From: SZUA-547 sp963669265
Lineage (GTDB): Bacteria; Pseudomonadota; Alphaproteobacteria; Rhodobacterales; Rhodobacteraceae
Direction: 5' to 3'
Length of the DNA stretch: 64,000 nucleotides
NCBI GenBank assembly: GCA_963669265.1
Contig: OY769916.1
Location: 3,844,001 to 3,908,000, forward strand
This document shows, in pieces, positions 1-9,075 of the stretch; the first letter of the stretch is position 1, and every line of letters starts with the position of its first letter. Both the position numbers and the translations under genes were made by a program. Under the pieces are notes generated by a model. It had not been told where the DNA came from and searched no databases. It saw only the letters and a program-made list of their open reading frames with translations.

Positions 1-58
1 CGCCGCTGGCGGCGCGGAAAGCGGTGTCGGAACGGTGGGAAAGGGGCATGGCGCGCAT
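1..58 (-). CDS. possible 5' end of a divergent gene (partial)
   Basis: On the minus strand an ATG at 58 opens a frame that stays open to the window edge, about 19 codons. Codons end mostly in G or C, as in neighbouring genes. An AGGA sequence lies a few bases upstream of the ATG. The frame would be divergent from the gene at 187. No family can be named from so few residues, and chance openness is common in GC-rich DNA, so this is only a possibility. Confidence 0.22.
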   Translation of the reverse strand, partial: MRAMPLSHRSDTAFRAASG

Positions 59-186
59 ATGTCCTGTCGAGAATCTCTCCTTCGGTTTCTATCACGCCCG
101 AAGGGGCGAAATCCGGCTGACCCTGATCGGGGAGGTGATACAGTCGGGAAGAGTCGCCGCCGCGTCATTCAAGTCAGGGGAGAGAC

Positions 187-1179
187 ATGGACGTCAACGA
201 AGACACGCTTGAGCTGTTGGAGCGCCGCTTGTCCGAGAGCGTCGCCAATCGCGTCCGCACCCGCATGTTCTGGATCTATGGCGTCATCGGCAGCGGCGTT
301 TTGGGCGGGTTCGCGTTTCTGGGCGTCAACTTCATCTCTCACCTTGAGGAAAGCGCCCTGAACGCCGCCGCCAAGCGGGCGGAGTCGATCGTCGCCGATC
401 AGGTCGGTCCGGTCGTGGAATCGGCGAAAAAGGCGACCGAGCTGGCCGAAACCCAGGCGATCCGAGCGCAAGCGCAGCTGGAGTTGATGGCCAAGTCGAC
501 CGCCCGCCGCGAAGCGGAGATCGAAGCGGCGCTGAGCCGCCTCCGCCCAGCGGTCGAGAAGATGAATGTGCGACTGGACCAGATCCAAAGCGACATCGAC
601 GCCGCGATCGCGAAAGCCGATCAGCAGTTTCAGCGCAATGAGGACCGGTTCGCCTATGCCGGCAATTTCGCGGAATTGTCGCAAAGCGTCGCCGATCTGG
701 CCGACCAGTTGCGTACACTGGACGCCGACATGGAGGGTTTGCGCGCCACTCAGCCGTTGCCGGAGCCGGGCGCCGGATATTTCGAGTCGCCTGCGCAGAT
801 CGCCATCGGCAAGGTCATCGAGACGGCCGACGCCTACAGCCCGCAACTGATCGCGCCCGAGACCTCGAACACCGTGTTCGTGCAATATTCGGGGAGCCAG
901 AGCGGCTTGGTGTCCCGGATCTCCGCCTCGCTGAACAAACAGTTCGGCTATGTGGTGCCGGGGGCGGAGCGCGTCGACTTCGCCGAGGGGATGGCCGAGG
1001 TGCGCTATTTCTTCGAGAACGACGCGGCCGCCGCGAAGCAGTTGTCAAAGGACGTCAACGACATCCTGTCCGAATATGACGTCGAGGCGAACGTAAAGCC
1101 CCATTCTCTGGTCGATTTCAAAGGACCGAAGCCGAAACCGGGCGTGCTGGAGCTTTGGCTGGATCCAAAGCCCCGGTGA
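187..1179 (+). CDS. membrane-anchored coiled-coil protein of unknown function
   Basis: This 330-residue protein is not assigned to a named family. It has a short charged N-terminus, one hydrophobic segment at about residues 28-50 that should anchor it in the inner membrane, then a long Ala/Glu/Arg/Gln-rich coiled-coil stretch at about 60-200. The C-terminal domain (about 215-325) is globular and contains alternating strand-like and helical segments with a VFVQYSG motif near its start. A GGGGAGAG ribosome binding site precedes the ATG. Topology suggests the coiled coil and C-terminal domain lie on one side of the membrane, probably the periplasm. A role in envelope organisation is conceivable but is inference only. 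Confidence 0.75.
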   Translation: MDVNEDTLELLERRLSESVANRVRTRMFWIYGVIGSGVLGGFAFLGVNFISHLEESALNAAAKRAESIVADQVGPVVESAKKATELAETQAIRAQAQLELMAKSTARREAEIEAALSRLRPAVEKMNVRLDQIQSDIDAAIAKADQQFQRNEDRFAYAGNFAELSQSVADLADQLRTLDADMEGLRATQPLPEPGAGYFESPAQIAIGKVIETADAYSPQLIAPETSNTVFVQYSGSQSGLVSRISASLNKQFGYVVPGAERVDFAEGMAEVRYFFENDAAAAKQLSKDVNDILSEYDVEANVKPHSLVDFKGPKPKPGVLELWLDPKPR

Positions 1180-1196
1180 CGTTTAGCCGATAGCGC

Positions 1197-2999
1197 CTAG
1201 TCCTGTGGGATCACCCGGAGGCCGAGATCGCGAAGCTGCTCGTTGGTGGCCGGGGCAGGGGCCTGCATCATCAGATCCTCGGCGCGCTGGTTCATCGGGA
1301 ACATGATGACCTCGCGGATATTCTCCGCGCCCGCCAGCAGCATGACGATCCGGTCGACGCCGGGCGCGATGCCGCCATGGGGCGGGGCGCCGTAACGGAA
1401 CGCGTTCAGCATGCCGCCAAAGCTGTCCTCGACCGTCTGCTGGTCGTAGCCGGCGATCTCAAACGCCTTGAACATGATCTCGGGCTTGTGGTTCCGGATC
1501 GCGCCCGAGGAAAGCTCGATGCCGTTGCAGACGATGTCGTACTGATAACCGAGAACGTCGAGCGGATCCTTGGTCTCCAGCGCCTCCAAGCCGCCCTGCG
1601 GCATCGAGAACGGGTTGTGCGAGAAGTCGACCTTCTTCGTCTCTTCGTCCATCTCGTACATCGGGAAATCGACGATCCAGCAGAACTTGAACTGCTCGGT
1701 CTCGGTCAGGCCAAGCTCCTCTCCGATCACGTTGCGCGCCTTGCCCGCGACGTCGAGGAAACTGGCCGGCTCGCCCGCAAGGAAGAACGCGGCGTCCCCC
1801 GCGCCGAGGCCGAGTTGCTGGCGGATCGCCTCGGTCCGCTCAGGACCGATATTCTTGGCCAGCGGTCCGGCGCCCGCGAGGCCGCCTTCTTCTTCACGCC
1901 AGAAGATATAACCCATGCCGGGCAGACCCTCCTTCTGCGCGAAGGAGTTCATCCGATCGCAGAATTTGCGGCTGCCGCCCGTCGGGGCCGGGATCGCGCG
2001 GATCTCCGCCTTCGGGTTCTTTTCCAGCATACCCGCGAAGATCTTGAAGCCGCTGCCTGCGAAATGCTCGCTGACAATCTGCATCTCGATCGGGTTGCGA
2101 AGGTCCGGCTTGTCCGACCCGTATTTCAGCATCGCCTCGGCGAAGGGTATGCGGGGGAAGTCCTGCGTGACCGACCATTTTTGACCGGTCGTCTCCGAGA
2201 CGGGCGCGAATTCCTCAAACACGCCGCGCATCACCGGCTCGATGGCCTGGAAAACGTCTTCCTGCGTGACGAAGCTCATCTCCATATCGAGTTGGTAAAA
2301 CTCGCCGGGGCTGCGGTCGGCGCGCGGGTCCTCGTCGCGAAAGCAGGGCGCGATCTGAAAATAACGGTCAAAGCCCGCGATCATGCAAAGCTGCTTGAAC
2401 TGCTGCGGGGCCTGCGGAAGCGCGTAGAACTTGCCCGGATGCAGGCGGCTCGGCACCAGAAAGTCGCGCGCGCCTTCCGGGGAGGAGGCGGTCAGGATCG
2501 GGGTCTGGAACTCGGTGAAGCCCTGCTCGGTCATCTGCCGGCGCAGCGAGGCGATCACGCCAGCGCGCAGCATGATGTTCTGATGCAGCGTCTCGCGGCG
2601 GAGATCCAGAAAGCGGTATTTCAGGCGGGTTTCTTCGGGATAGTCCTGATCGCCGAAGACGGGCAGGGGAAGTTCCTCCGCCGCGCCCAGCACCTCCAGA
2701 TCGCGGATAAAGACCTCGACCTCTCCGGTCGGAATATTCGGGTTCACCAGATCGGGATCGCGCATCTTCACATCGCCGTCGATGCGGATCACCCATTCCG
2801 AGCGCACCTTCTCGACCTCGGCGAAGACCGGGCTGTCCGGGTCGGCCAGCACCTGCGTCATGCCGTAGTGGTCCCGAAGATCGATGAACAGCAGGCCGCC
2901 ATGGTCGCGTACGCGATGAACCCAGCCGGAAAGACGAACGGTTTGGCCCGCGTGGCTGGCGCGAAGATCGGCGCAGGTCTGGGTGCGATAGGCGTGCAT
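1197..2999 (-). CDS. aspS: aspartyl-tRNA synthetase
   Basis: AspRS charges tRNA-Asp with aspartate in the cytoplasm. The 600-residue protein has the expected bacterial layout: an OB-fold anticodon-binding domain at the N-terminus (LSGWVHRVRDHGGLLFIDLRD), the class II catalytic core with the motif 2 region FRDEDPRADRSPGEF, an inserted GAD domain, and motif 3 with GVDRIVMLLAG near the end. The frame continues upstream, but the start at 2999 (MHAYRTQTCADLR) is where family members begin, and the upstream residues look non-coding. In many alphaproteobacteria this enzyme is non-discriminating and also makes Asp-tRNA-Asn for amidation by GatCAB. Specificity cannot be decided here. A GluQ paralogue for queuosine-modified tRNA-Asp lies at 60.1 kb. 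Confidence 0.98.
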   Translation of the reverse strand: MHAYRTQTCADLRASHAGQTVRLSGWVHRVRDHGGLLFIDLRDHYGMTQVLADPDSPVFAEVEKVRSEWVIRIDGDVKMRDPDLVNPNIPTGEVEVFIRDLEVLGAAEELPLPVFGDQDYPEETRLKYRFLDLRRETLHQNIMLRAGVIASLRRQMTEQGFTEFQTPILTASSPEGARDFLVPSRLHPGKFYALPQAPQQFKQLCMIAGFDRYFQIAPCFRDEDPRADRSPGEFYQLDMEMSFVTQEDVFQAIEPVMRGVFEEFAPVSETTGQKWSVTQDFPRIPFAEAMLKYGSDKPDLRNPIEMQIVSEHFAGSGFKIFAGMLEKNPKAEIRAIPAPTGGSRKFCDRMNSFAQKEGLPGMGYIFWREEEGGLAGAGPLAKNIGPERTEAIRQQLGLGAGDAAFFLAGEPASFLDVAGKARNVIGEELGLTETEQFKFCWIVDFPMYEMDEETKKVDFSHNPFSMPQGGLEALETKDPLDVLGYQYDIVCNGIELSSGAIRNHKPEIMFKAFEIAGYDQQTVEDSFGGMLNAFRYGAPPHGGIAPGVDRIVMLLAGAENIREVIMFPMNQRAEDLMMQAPAPATNEQLRDLGLRVIPQD

Positions 3000-3120
3000 G
3001 GCGGGCCCTTTAAGCGTGAATTCCATATCCCGCGGACGGCGGGCGCAGACCGAGCGGATACACAGGTTCAGCCCTCTAAAGTCAAGGCTGAGCGCTCTCA
3101 AAGCCGCGTCCGGAATCAAA

Positions 3121-3150
3121 TGCGCCGCGAAGGAGCCCCCTCGCGGCGCA
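3121..3150 (-). terminator. hairpin after the OmpA-like lipoprotein gene
   Basis: A perfect 10-bp inverted repeat (TGCGCCGCGA and TCGCGGCGCA) with a 10-nt loop sits 19 bp past the stop of the gene at 3170-3808. On the minus strand it is followed by TTTGATT, a weak T tract, so it is a plausible but not strong intrinsic terminator. Confidence 0.55.
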
Positions 3151-3169
3151 TGGTGTCGTGCTGGGTCGC

Positions 3170-3808
3170 CTAGCTCTGCGTCGCGGGCGTGATCTTGATC
3201 TCCACCCGGCGGTTGGCCTGACGCCCGGATTCGGTGTTGTTGTTGGCGATCGGCTGGGTCTCGCCAAAGCCGTATGTCACGATGCGCTGCTGCAATACGC
3301 GCTGGCTGACGAAATAGTTGCCGACCGCGCCTGCCCGGCGCTCCGACAGGCCTTGGTTATAGGCGGTGGACCCGGTGCTGTCGGTGTGCCCGATCACGTC
3401 GATATAGCTTTCGGGATACTCGTTCATCGTTTGCGCGACATTGGAGAGCGGCTGGAAGAATTCCGGCCGGATCGCCGCCGAATCCACATCGAACGTCACG
3501 CCGGCAGGCAGGTTCACCAGCAGCGCGTCGCCGGTATTGGTGATGGTCGCGCCGGTGCCCTGCAGGTCCTGCTCAAGCTCGCGCTGTTGCTGGTCCAGAT
3601 AGCTGCCGACGGCCGCGCCGGCCAACAGGCCGATGCCCGCGCCGACCAGCGCGTTGCGGCGATCGTCGCCCCCCACCAACAGGCCGAGCCCTGCGCCCGC
3701 CAGCGCGCCGAGCGTCGCGCCGGTCGCGGTGTTGGGGTTGTTCTGCACCGTCTGACATGCGGTCAGCGAAAGGGCGGCGGCGCCGATAACGGCGTATTTC
3801 AGATACAT
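3170..3808 (-). CDS. OmpA-family lipoprotein with glycine-zipper segment
   Basis: This 212-residue protein begins with a lipoprotein signal (lipobox LSLTAC at about residues 13-18), followed by a Gly/Ala-rich segment with repeated GAGLGLL and GAGIGLL glycine-zipper motifs (about 30-70). The C-terminal half is an OmpA-like peptidoglycan-binding domain containing VIGHTDSTGS, the SERRA motif and NRRVEIKI at the end. The architecture resembles YiaD-type outer-membrane lipoproteins, which tie the outer membrane to peptidoglycan. The start at 3808 was chosen because it gives a complete signal peptide; the longer open frame upstream is not coding. It is followed by a hairpin and appears monocistronic. 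Confidence 0.93.
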   Translation of the reverse strand: MYLKYAVIGAAALSLTACQTVQNNPNTATGATLGALAGAGLGLLVGGDDRRNALVGAGIGLLAGAAVGSYLDQQQRELEQDLQGTGATITNTGDALLVNLPAGVTFDVDSAAIRPEFFQPLSNVAQTMNEYPESYIDVIGHTDSTGSTAYNQGLSERRAGAVGNYFVSQRVLQQRIVTYGFGETQPIANNNTESGRQANRRVEIKITPATQS

Positions 3809-3957
3809 TGCGTGCTCCTGCTCTCTTATTTGCGCGCCAGGCGCCGGTTCGAATCGGTCGGACTCCGACGCCCTGATCACGGCGATTTTTGGGCGAGGGC
3901 GGGCCATTCGTCGAGTCATCTTTCTTATACGACCAGCGGCGGCGCCTCCGTCGCAGT

Positions 3958-4656
3958 TTAACCCACAGCGCCGTGATAGAAGAAAACGCCCAATCCCAAT
4001 GTGAAAATCAGTTGTCCCGCCAGCGCGTGCAGGACGCAAACCAGCGGGAAAGAACCGGTCTTCACATAGATCCATCCGAAGACGCCGCCGGAAAGGATCG
4101 TCAGACCGATGGCGACGGGATTGGCGTAAAGCGCATGCCCCAGCCCGAACGCGAGCGCGTTGGCGGCGATGGCGACGCCGTCTGACGGAAACAGCGCCCG
4201 GTAGCGGTGGAAGAACAGGCCGCGATAAATCAGCTCCTGCGGGATCACGGAGACGATTGGATAGAGGATCATGATCATGATCCAGAGCTGCGTGCGATGG
4301 GTCGGCAATTCCAGCCATCGCTCGGGCGCGACGGCGAAAACCACGCCTGTGATCAGCGCGGCGGAGAGCAGAGTGACAATAGAGATCAACTTCGCGTGTC
4401 GCAGCACGCCGCCGCGCAAGAGATCGCGCCAGCGAAATCCCGGCGTGACATGCAGCATCACCGCGCCAACCGCGCTAAAGCCGCCGAGCACCGCGAACAG
4501 GCTGTAATGGCCGATGAACGCCGCCATGGCCGTGGGCGCGCCGACGAAGAACACCAACAGTTCAAGCATCAGGCGCACGCGGCGCGCGCGGGCGATCGGC
4601 GCCGCGCGCGAATGCGGCCCGGTTTGGGGTTGAGAGGCGAGCAAGTGATTCGTCAT
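3958..4656 (-). CDS. CPBP-family intramembrane protease-like protein
   Basis: The 232-residue protein has about six hydrophobic segments and the ABI/CPBP signature: the motif PQELIYRGLFF around residue 140, GLGHALYAN about 30 residues later, and the terminal LHALAGQ. Family members cleave or bind peptides within the membrane using a Glu and two His residues. The first motif is QExxxR instead of the usual EExxxR, a variant found in a recognised subgroup. The gene is divergent from rnd (205-bp spacer) and transcribed toward the OmpA-like gene. Substrate unknown. Confidence 0.85.
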   Translation of the reverse strand: MTNHLLASQPQTGPHSRAAPIARARRVRLMLELLVFFVGAPTAMAAFIGHYSLFAVLGGFSAVGAVMLHVTPGFRWRDLLRGGVLRHAKLISIVTLLSAALITGVVFAVAPERWLELPTHRTQLWIMIMILYPIVSVIPQELIYRGLFFHRYRALFPSDGVAIAANALAFGLGHALYANPVAIGLTILSGGVFGWIYVKTGSFPLVCVLHALAGQLIFTLGLGVFFYHGAVG

Positions 4657-4861
4657 CGGACCCCGCAGCGCGCGAATTGCGCGTTCTGTCTAGGTGGTCC
4701 GCGCCTCCGGCCCGTTCAAGACGCCAACCTGCGTCCACGTCGACCGGCCCATGTCCCACCCATATAAGGCCGGAGGGAGCGCCGTCACATTGTGTCAACA
4801 CAACCAGAGGTGGCTGATTTTTGTCCGAGACACGCCCTTTGGCCTGCGTTATAGGCGTGCC

Positions 4862-6034
4862 ATGCGACTAATTTCTCAGCAGGCGGAGCTTGACGCGATA
4901 TGCGCCGAATTCGCCGACAGCCCATATGTCACCGTCGACACCGAGTTCCTGAGGGAGCGGACCTATTGGCCGCAGCTTTGCCTGTTGCAGATGGCGAGAC
5001 CGATCACCGGCGATCCCTCCAGCGACGACGGCGCGGTGCTGATCGATCCGCTCGCCAAGGGACTGGACCTTGCGCCCGTGCATGCGCTGATGGCGGACGA
5101 AACGGTCGTGAAGGTGTTTCACGCCGCCCGGCAGGATATTGAGATCTTTCACCATTTCGGCGGCGTCATTCCGACGCCGCTTTTCGATACGCAGGTCGCG
5201 GCCATGGTCTGCGGCTATGGCGATCAGGTTGGGTATGAGACGCTTGTCCGCAAGATCGCCAAGGAGCAGTTGGACAAAAGCTCGCGATTCACGGATTGGT
5301 CGCGGCGGCCGCTTTCCGACAAGCAGCTGCGATACGCCCTCGGCGATGTGACCCATCTGCGCGGCATTTATGAGCAGCTTTCCGCTCGGCTTGAAGATTC
5401 AGGCAGAGCGCACTGGGTTGCTGAGGAAATTGGCATTCTAATCGATCCCGCGACTTACGACGTCGACCCGAATATCGCGTGGCGTCGCCTGAAGACCCGC
5501 ACCAATTCGACGGCGTTTCTTGCCATTGCGCGAGAGCTGGCGGCTTGGCGTGAACGTATGGCGCAGGAGCGCGACGTGCCGCGCAACCGGGTGATCAAGG
5601 ACGATGCGCTGCTAGAGATCGCGGCGAATCGACCCAAAACCGTCGAGGAGTTGAGCCGAAGCAGGTTGCTGCTGCGGGAGGCGCGGAAACCGAAGGCGAC
5701 GGAGGAGATTCTGGCGGCCGTCGCGCGCGGCGAGAGCTGCCCGGTCGAGGACCGTCCGGCCTTGCCCCCGCAAAAACCGCAAAAGACCAATGCGCAGGCG
5801 CTGAGAGACCTGCTGAAAGTTCTGCTGAAGGCGCGGTCGGAAGAAACCGGCGTTGCGCCGAAGCTGATCGCCTCCGCCGCCGATCTCGAGGAAATCGCCG
5901 CCATGAATGAGCCGGACGTCCCCGCGATGCATGGTTGGCGGCGCGAGGTTTTCGGCGACGACGCGATGAAGTTGAAGCGCGGCGAGATCGCGCTCTCGGC
6001 CACCGGCTCCAAGGTGCGTATTCGCCCGGTCTAG
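4862..6034 (+). CDS. rnd: ribonuclease D
   Basis: RNase D is a 3'-5' exoribonuclease that trims tRNA precursors and other small structured RNAs. The 390-residue protein starts with the DEDD exonuclease domain: VDTEF (Asp26, Glu28), HAARQDIEIFHHFG, then YALGDVTHLRGIYEQL, and is followed by an HRDC domain (LAAWRERMAQERDVPRNRVIKDDALLEIA spans it, about 220-290). The frame is open upstream to 4694, but the ATG at 4862 matches the family N-terminus. A TTATAG hexamer about 10 bp before the ATG suggests a very short leader. The stop overlaps by 4 bp the stop of the convergent lipoprotein gene. Confidence 0.97.
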   Translation: MRLISQQAELDAICAEFADSPYVTVDTEFLRERTYWPQLCLLQMARPITGDPSSDDGAVLIDPLAKGLDLAPVHALMADETVVKVFHAARQDIEIFHHFGGVIPTPLFDTQVAAMVCGYGDQVGYETLVRKIAKEQLDKSSRFTDWSRRPLSDKQLRYALGDVTHLRGIYEQLSARLEDSGRAHWVAEEIGILIDPATYDVDPNIAWRRLKTRTNSTAFLAIARELAAWRERMAQERDVPRNRVIKDDALLEIAANRPKTVEELSRSRLLLREARKPKATEEILAAVARGESCPVEDRPALPPQKPQKTNAQALRDLLKVLLKARSEETGVAPKLIASAADLEEIAAMNEPDVPAMHGWRREVFGDDAMKLKRGEIALSATGSKVRIRPV

Positions 6035-6519
6035 GGCTCAGTCGTAGGCGGTGGTTGGGGCTGGAACCTCCGGGACAGCACCCCGCGCGCCGCATAGACA
6101 CGTACGCCGACGACGCCGGAAAGAGCGATAGTGGGAAGCTCTCGCTGCACGGTCATTCGAAGCGCGTTCTCACCGCCCGGCTGCGGCAGCGTCTCCACAA
6201 CGTCCTCAGTCGGGGGGATCCCGACCAGATCAAACTGCGCGAACCCGTCGGCCGACCGCGCGCCGCCCGCATGGTTGCGCAGCTCGGGCTGCTGATAGCC
6301 CAGGGCGGGCGCCACGCCTTCCACCAGGATCACCACGCCGTCGAAGGTGCGGCCGAAATCGATCGAGGTCACGCTCGACAGAAGCAGTTTTTCGGGCGGC
6401 GGCGGCGGTTGGTTGGCGGCGGGTTCGTCGGAATCGGAACAGGCGACCAGCGCCGCCATCGACAGCGCGACCAGCGCGCCGCGTCCTCCGCGCCGAAGCG
6501 CCTCGCCGATTGTCAGCAT
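6031..6519 (-). CDS. hypothetical lipoprotein
   Basis: The 162-residue product has a basic N-terminus, a hydrophobic stretch and a lipobox ALVAC with Cys27, followed by an acidic and proline-rich linker (NQPPPPPEK). The remaining 115 residues show no motif I can name. It is predicted to be an exported, lipid-anchored protein. It converges on rnd, with a 4-bp overlap of the stop codons, and stands alone on its strand. Confidence 0.7.
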   Translation of the reverse strand: MLTIGEALRRGGRGALVALSMAALVACSDSDEPAANQPPPPPEKLLLSSVTSIDFGRTFDGVVILVEGVAPALGYQQPELRNHAGGARSADGFAQFDLVGIPPTEDVVETLPQPGGENALRMTVQRELPTIALSGVVGVRVYAARGVLSRRFQPQPPPTTEP

Positions 6520-6669
6520 TGTCCGATGTTCCTTACTCGCCTCAGAGATCCAGCCTCAATAGCCATGGTTCTTGTCCCGGCGCAAGCGGGCCCATGCGCG
6601 CGCCATCCATCCGCCCTCTCTGGACGAGGGCGGTTCGGGTGTCTACATGGTGCGCGAAGGAGAACCTCC

Positions 6670-7104
6670 ATGGCCGACACGCCGACATTCGATGAGATCG
6701 CCGAGAATTTCGAGTTCCTCGAGGACTGGGAAGAGCGCTATCGCTATGTCATCGAGCTGGGAAAAGACATGCCGGCGTTGCCGGAGAATCTGCGCAACGC
6801 GGCGACCAAGGTGGATGGCTGCGCCAGTCAGGTCTGGATCGCGCCTTCGCTGGAGGACGGCCCCGACGGTCAGATCCTGCACTTTCGGGGCGACAGCGAC
6901 GCCCATATCGTTCGCGGCTTGATCGCGGTGCTGCATGCGCTCCTGTCGGGCCGCAGCACGGCGGAAATCGTGTCCGAGGACGCCGAGGCGGCGATGGCCC
7001 GGCTGGGCTTGGATCAGGCGATCTCCAAACAACGCTCCAACGGTCTCAAAGCGATGATCGCGCGGCTGAAGGCGCTGGCGGGGCAGGCTGAGAGCGTCGG
7101 CTGA
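6670..7104 (+). CDS. sufE: cysteine desulfuration protein SufE
   Basis: SufE accepts sulfane sulfur from the cysteine desulfurase SufS and passes it to the SufBCD scaffold for iron-sulfur cluster assembly. The 144-residue protein is of usual size and carries the active-site loop VDGCASQVW with Cys51, and the downstream GDSDAHIVRGLIAVL and SGRSTAEI segments typical of the family. The ATG at 6670 follows GGAGAACC. The gene is separate from any suf operon here. It lies between a convergent gene pair and the bmt operon. Confidence 0.95.
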   Translation: MADTPTFDEIAENFEFLEDWEERYRYVIELGKDMPALPENLRNAATKVDGCASQVWIAPSLEDGPDGQILHFRGDSDAHIVRGLIAVLHALLSGRSTAEIVSEDAEAAMARLGLDQAISKQRSNGLKAMIARLKALAGQAESVG

Positions 7105-7121
7105 CCTTCAGGGAAACCGGC

Positions 7122-7151
7122 CTGTCGCCCGGGCCAGCGCCGCCCTATAGT
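7122..7151 (+). promoter_or_regulatory. candidate promoter of the methyl-transfer operon
   Basis: A TATAGT -10 element at 7146-7151 lies 33 bp before the bmt start; a weak -35 (CTGTCG at 7122-7127) is 18 bp upstream. Only the -10 is convincing. Confidence 0.35.
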
Positions 7152-7183
7152 GCGCGACGATTCGGAATAGATGGACCAGAACT

Positions 7184-8230
7184 ATGACAGACGCCCTGAC
7201 GGCGCTTTTGGCTGAGCGGGAATGGATTCTCGCCGACGGCGCGACCGGGACCAATCTTTTCAACAGCGGGCTCGCCTCGGGTGAGCCGCCGGAACTCTGG
7301 AATGCGGACCAGCCGGACAAGATCCGCGCGCTGCATCAGAGCTTTGTCGACGCCGGCGCCGATCTGATCCTCACCAACTCCTTTGGCGGCACCCGCAACC
7401 GTCTGAAACTGCATCAGGCGCAGGACCGCGTGCGCGAGCTGAACAAGCGCGCCGCCGAACTGGCGCGCGAAGTGGCCGACAAGGCGGGGCGGACCGTCAT
7501 CGTCGCCGGATCCGTCGGTCCCACCGGGGATCTTCTGCAGCCCGTCGGCCCGCTGCCATTCGATGACGCCGTCGAGGCGTTCGAGGAGCAATGCGCGGCG
7601 TTGATCGAAGGCGGCGCGGATGTGCTCTGGGCGGAGACGATCTCCTCGGAGGAGGAGATCCGAGCCATCGCGCAGGCCGCGGCCAATATCGACGCCCCGC
7701 TTTGCGGCACGCTGAGTTTCGACACCGCCGGGCGCACGATGATGGGCGTTACGTCGACCGGGTATGCGGGCATCGCCTCTAGCCTCCCGACCACGCCGCT
7801 CGCCTTCGGCGCCAATTGCGGCGTCGGCGCATCCGATCTGATCCGCACGGTGCTGGGGCTGACTTCCGCTGCGCCGGAGGCTGTTGTGATCGCCAAGGCC
7901 AATGCGGGCATTCCGAAATATGTCGACGGGCACATTCACTATGACGGCACGCCGGAATTGATGGCCGACTACGCGCGGATTGCGCGGGCGTCTGGCGCGC
8001 GGATCATCGGCGGGTGCTGCGGCACCATGCCGGAGCATCTGGTGGCGATGCGCGCGGCGCTGGAAAACGATCCGGTCGAGGCGCGCCCCAGTCTGGAGGA
8101 TGTCGCCAGCCGCCTCGGCGGATTTTCATCGGAGAGCGACGGCACCAGCGCGACCGTGGCCACCGCCGCTCCAAGCGCCGGATCGCGCGGCAATCGACGC
8201 GGCCGCCGCCGGGGCGCCGCGGCTTCCTGA
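7184..8230 (+). CDS. bmt: homocysteine S-methyltransferase (Bmt/MetH N-domain type)
   Basis: This 348-residue cytoplasmic enzyme is the homocysteine-binding barrel that in most bacteria forms the N-terminus of MetH. It has the DGATGTNLF start, LTNSFGGTRNR, VAGSVGPTGDLL, and the zinc ligands Cys212 (NCGVG) and Cys278-Cys279 (IIGGCCGT). The last 50 residues are low-complexity and end in a basic RGNRRGRRRG tail. Rhodobacterales homologues are annotated as betaine-homocysteine methyltransferase. The neighbouring corrinoid protein and DUF1638 gene instead suggest it works as one part of a split cobalamin methionine synthase, taking the methyl group from the corrinoid protein. Methyl-folate-binding and reactivation modules are not in this window. 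Confidence 0.9.
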   Translation: MTDALTALLAEREWILADGATGTNLFNSGLASGEPPELWNADQPDKIRALHQSFVDAGADLILTNSFGGTRNRLKLHQAQDRVRELNKRAAELAREVADKAGRTVIVAGSVGPTGDLLQPVGPLPFDDAVEAFEEQCAALIEGGADVLWAETISSEEEIRAIAQAAANIDAPLCGTLSFDTAGRTMMGVTSTGYAGIASSLPTTPLAFGANCGVGASDLIRTVLGLTSAAPEAVVIAKANAGIPKYVDGHIHYDGTPELMADYARIARASGARIIGGCCGTMPEHLVAMRAALENDPVEARPSLEDVASRLGGFSSESDGTSATVATAAPSAGSRGNRRGRRRGAAAS

Positions 8231-8379
8231 TCTCGCGCGCGTCGGCCAAGACGTTGTCGCGACATGTTGAAGTGCGGTCGTCTTTATTTCTTGCCGGTTT
8301 AGATCTGCTTGTTTAGTTGGAATAATAACTTGTCCTGCAGGAACGCCGCGCGGCCCGCGCATAAAAGCGAGTAGACGAG

Positions 8380-9075
8380 ATGGCCGAAGACGACGACGAT
8401 CTCGACCTGAACGAGTTGAACGACGAGGAACTCGTCGAGCAGATGATGGATGACCTCTATGACGGTCTGAATGAGGAGATCGTCGACGCCGTCAACATTC
8501 TGCTGAAACGCGAATGGGCCCCCTATGACATTCTGACGAAATCGCTGGTCGCGGGTATGAAAATCGTCGGCGACGATTTCCGCGACGGCATCTTGTTCGT
8601 GCCCGAGGTGCTGCTGGCCGCCAACGCCATGAAGGCGGGTATGAAGATCCTGAAACCGTTGCTGGTGGAGACCGGCGCGCCGCGTCTGGGCAAAATGGTG
8701 ATCGGCACGGTAAAGGGCGATATTCACGACATCGGCCAGAATCTGGTCTCGATGATGATGGAAGGCGCAGGGTTCGAGGTGCGCAATATCGGCATCAACA
8801 ACCCGGCGGAGAACTATATCGACGCGTTGAAAGAGGAGGACGCCGATATCCTCGGCATGTCTGCTCTGCTGACGACCACGATGCCGTATATGAAAGTCGT
8901 GATCGACACGATGAAGGAGCAGGGCATCCGCGACGACTATATCGTGCTGGTCGGCGGCGCGCCGCTAAACGAGGAGTTCGGGTCGGCGATCGGCGCGGAC
9001 GCCTATTGCCGGGACGCCGCCGTCGCGGTTGAGACGGCGAAGGAGCTGATGGCCCGCAAACACAACAGTGTCTGA
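8380..9075 (+). CDS. corrinoid (B12-binding) methyl carrier protein
   Basis: The 231-residue protein has an acidic N-terminal tail, a helical cap domain (about 15-100) and a Rossmann-like cobalamin domain. The cobalt-ligating motif DIHDIG (Asp114, His116, Gly119) is followed by GFEVRNIGIN, GMSALLTTTM and VGGAPLNEEF, the classical B12-binding signature. It should shuttle a methyl group to the homocysteine methyltransferase encoded 149 bp upstream. The spacer between the two genes is unusually long for one operon and is AT-richer than its surroundings, so an internal promoter or processing site may set separate levels. The last 8 bp overlap the next gene. Confidence 0.93.
   Translation: MAEDDDDLDLNELNDEELVEQMMDDLYDGLNEEIVDAVNILLKREWAPYDILTKSLVAGMKIVGDDFRDGILFVPEVLLAANAMKAGMKILKPLLVETGAPRLGKMVIGTVKGDIHDIGQNLVSMMMEGAGFEVRNIGINNPAENYIDALKEEDADILGMSALLTTTMPYMKVVIDTMKEQGIRDDYIVLVGGAPLNEEFGSAIGADAYCRDAAVAVETAKELMARKHNSV

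Noticed and set aside
1377..3173. Long plus-strand open frame opposite aspS
   Set aside because: Antisense frame in GC-rich DNA; composition is His/Arg/Leu-rich without motifs, while aspS on the other strand is certain.
3843..3860. GGTTCGAATC resembling a tRNA T-loop
   Set aside because: The flanking bases do not form a T-stem and no acceptor or anticodon arm is present.
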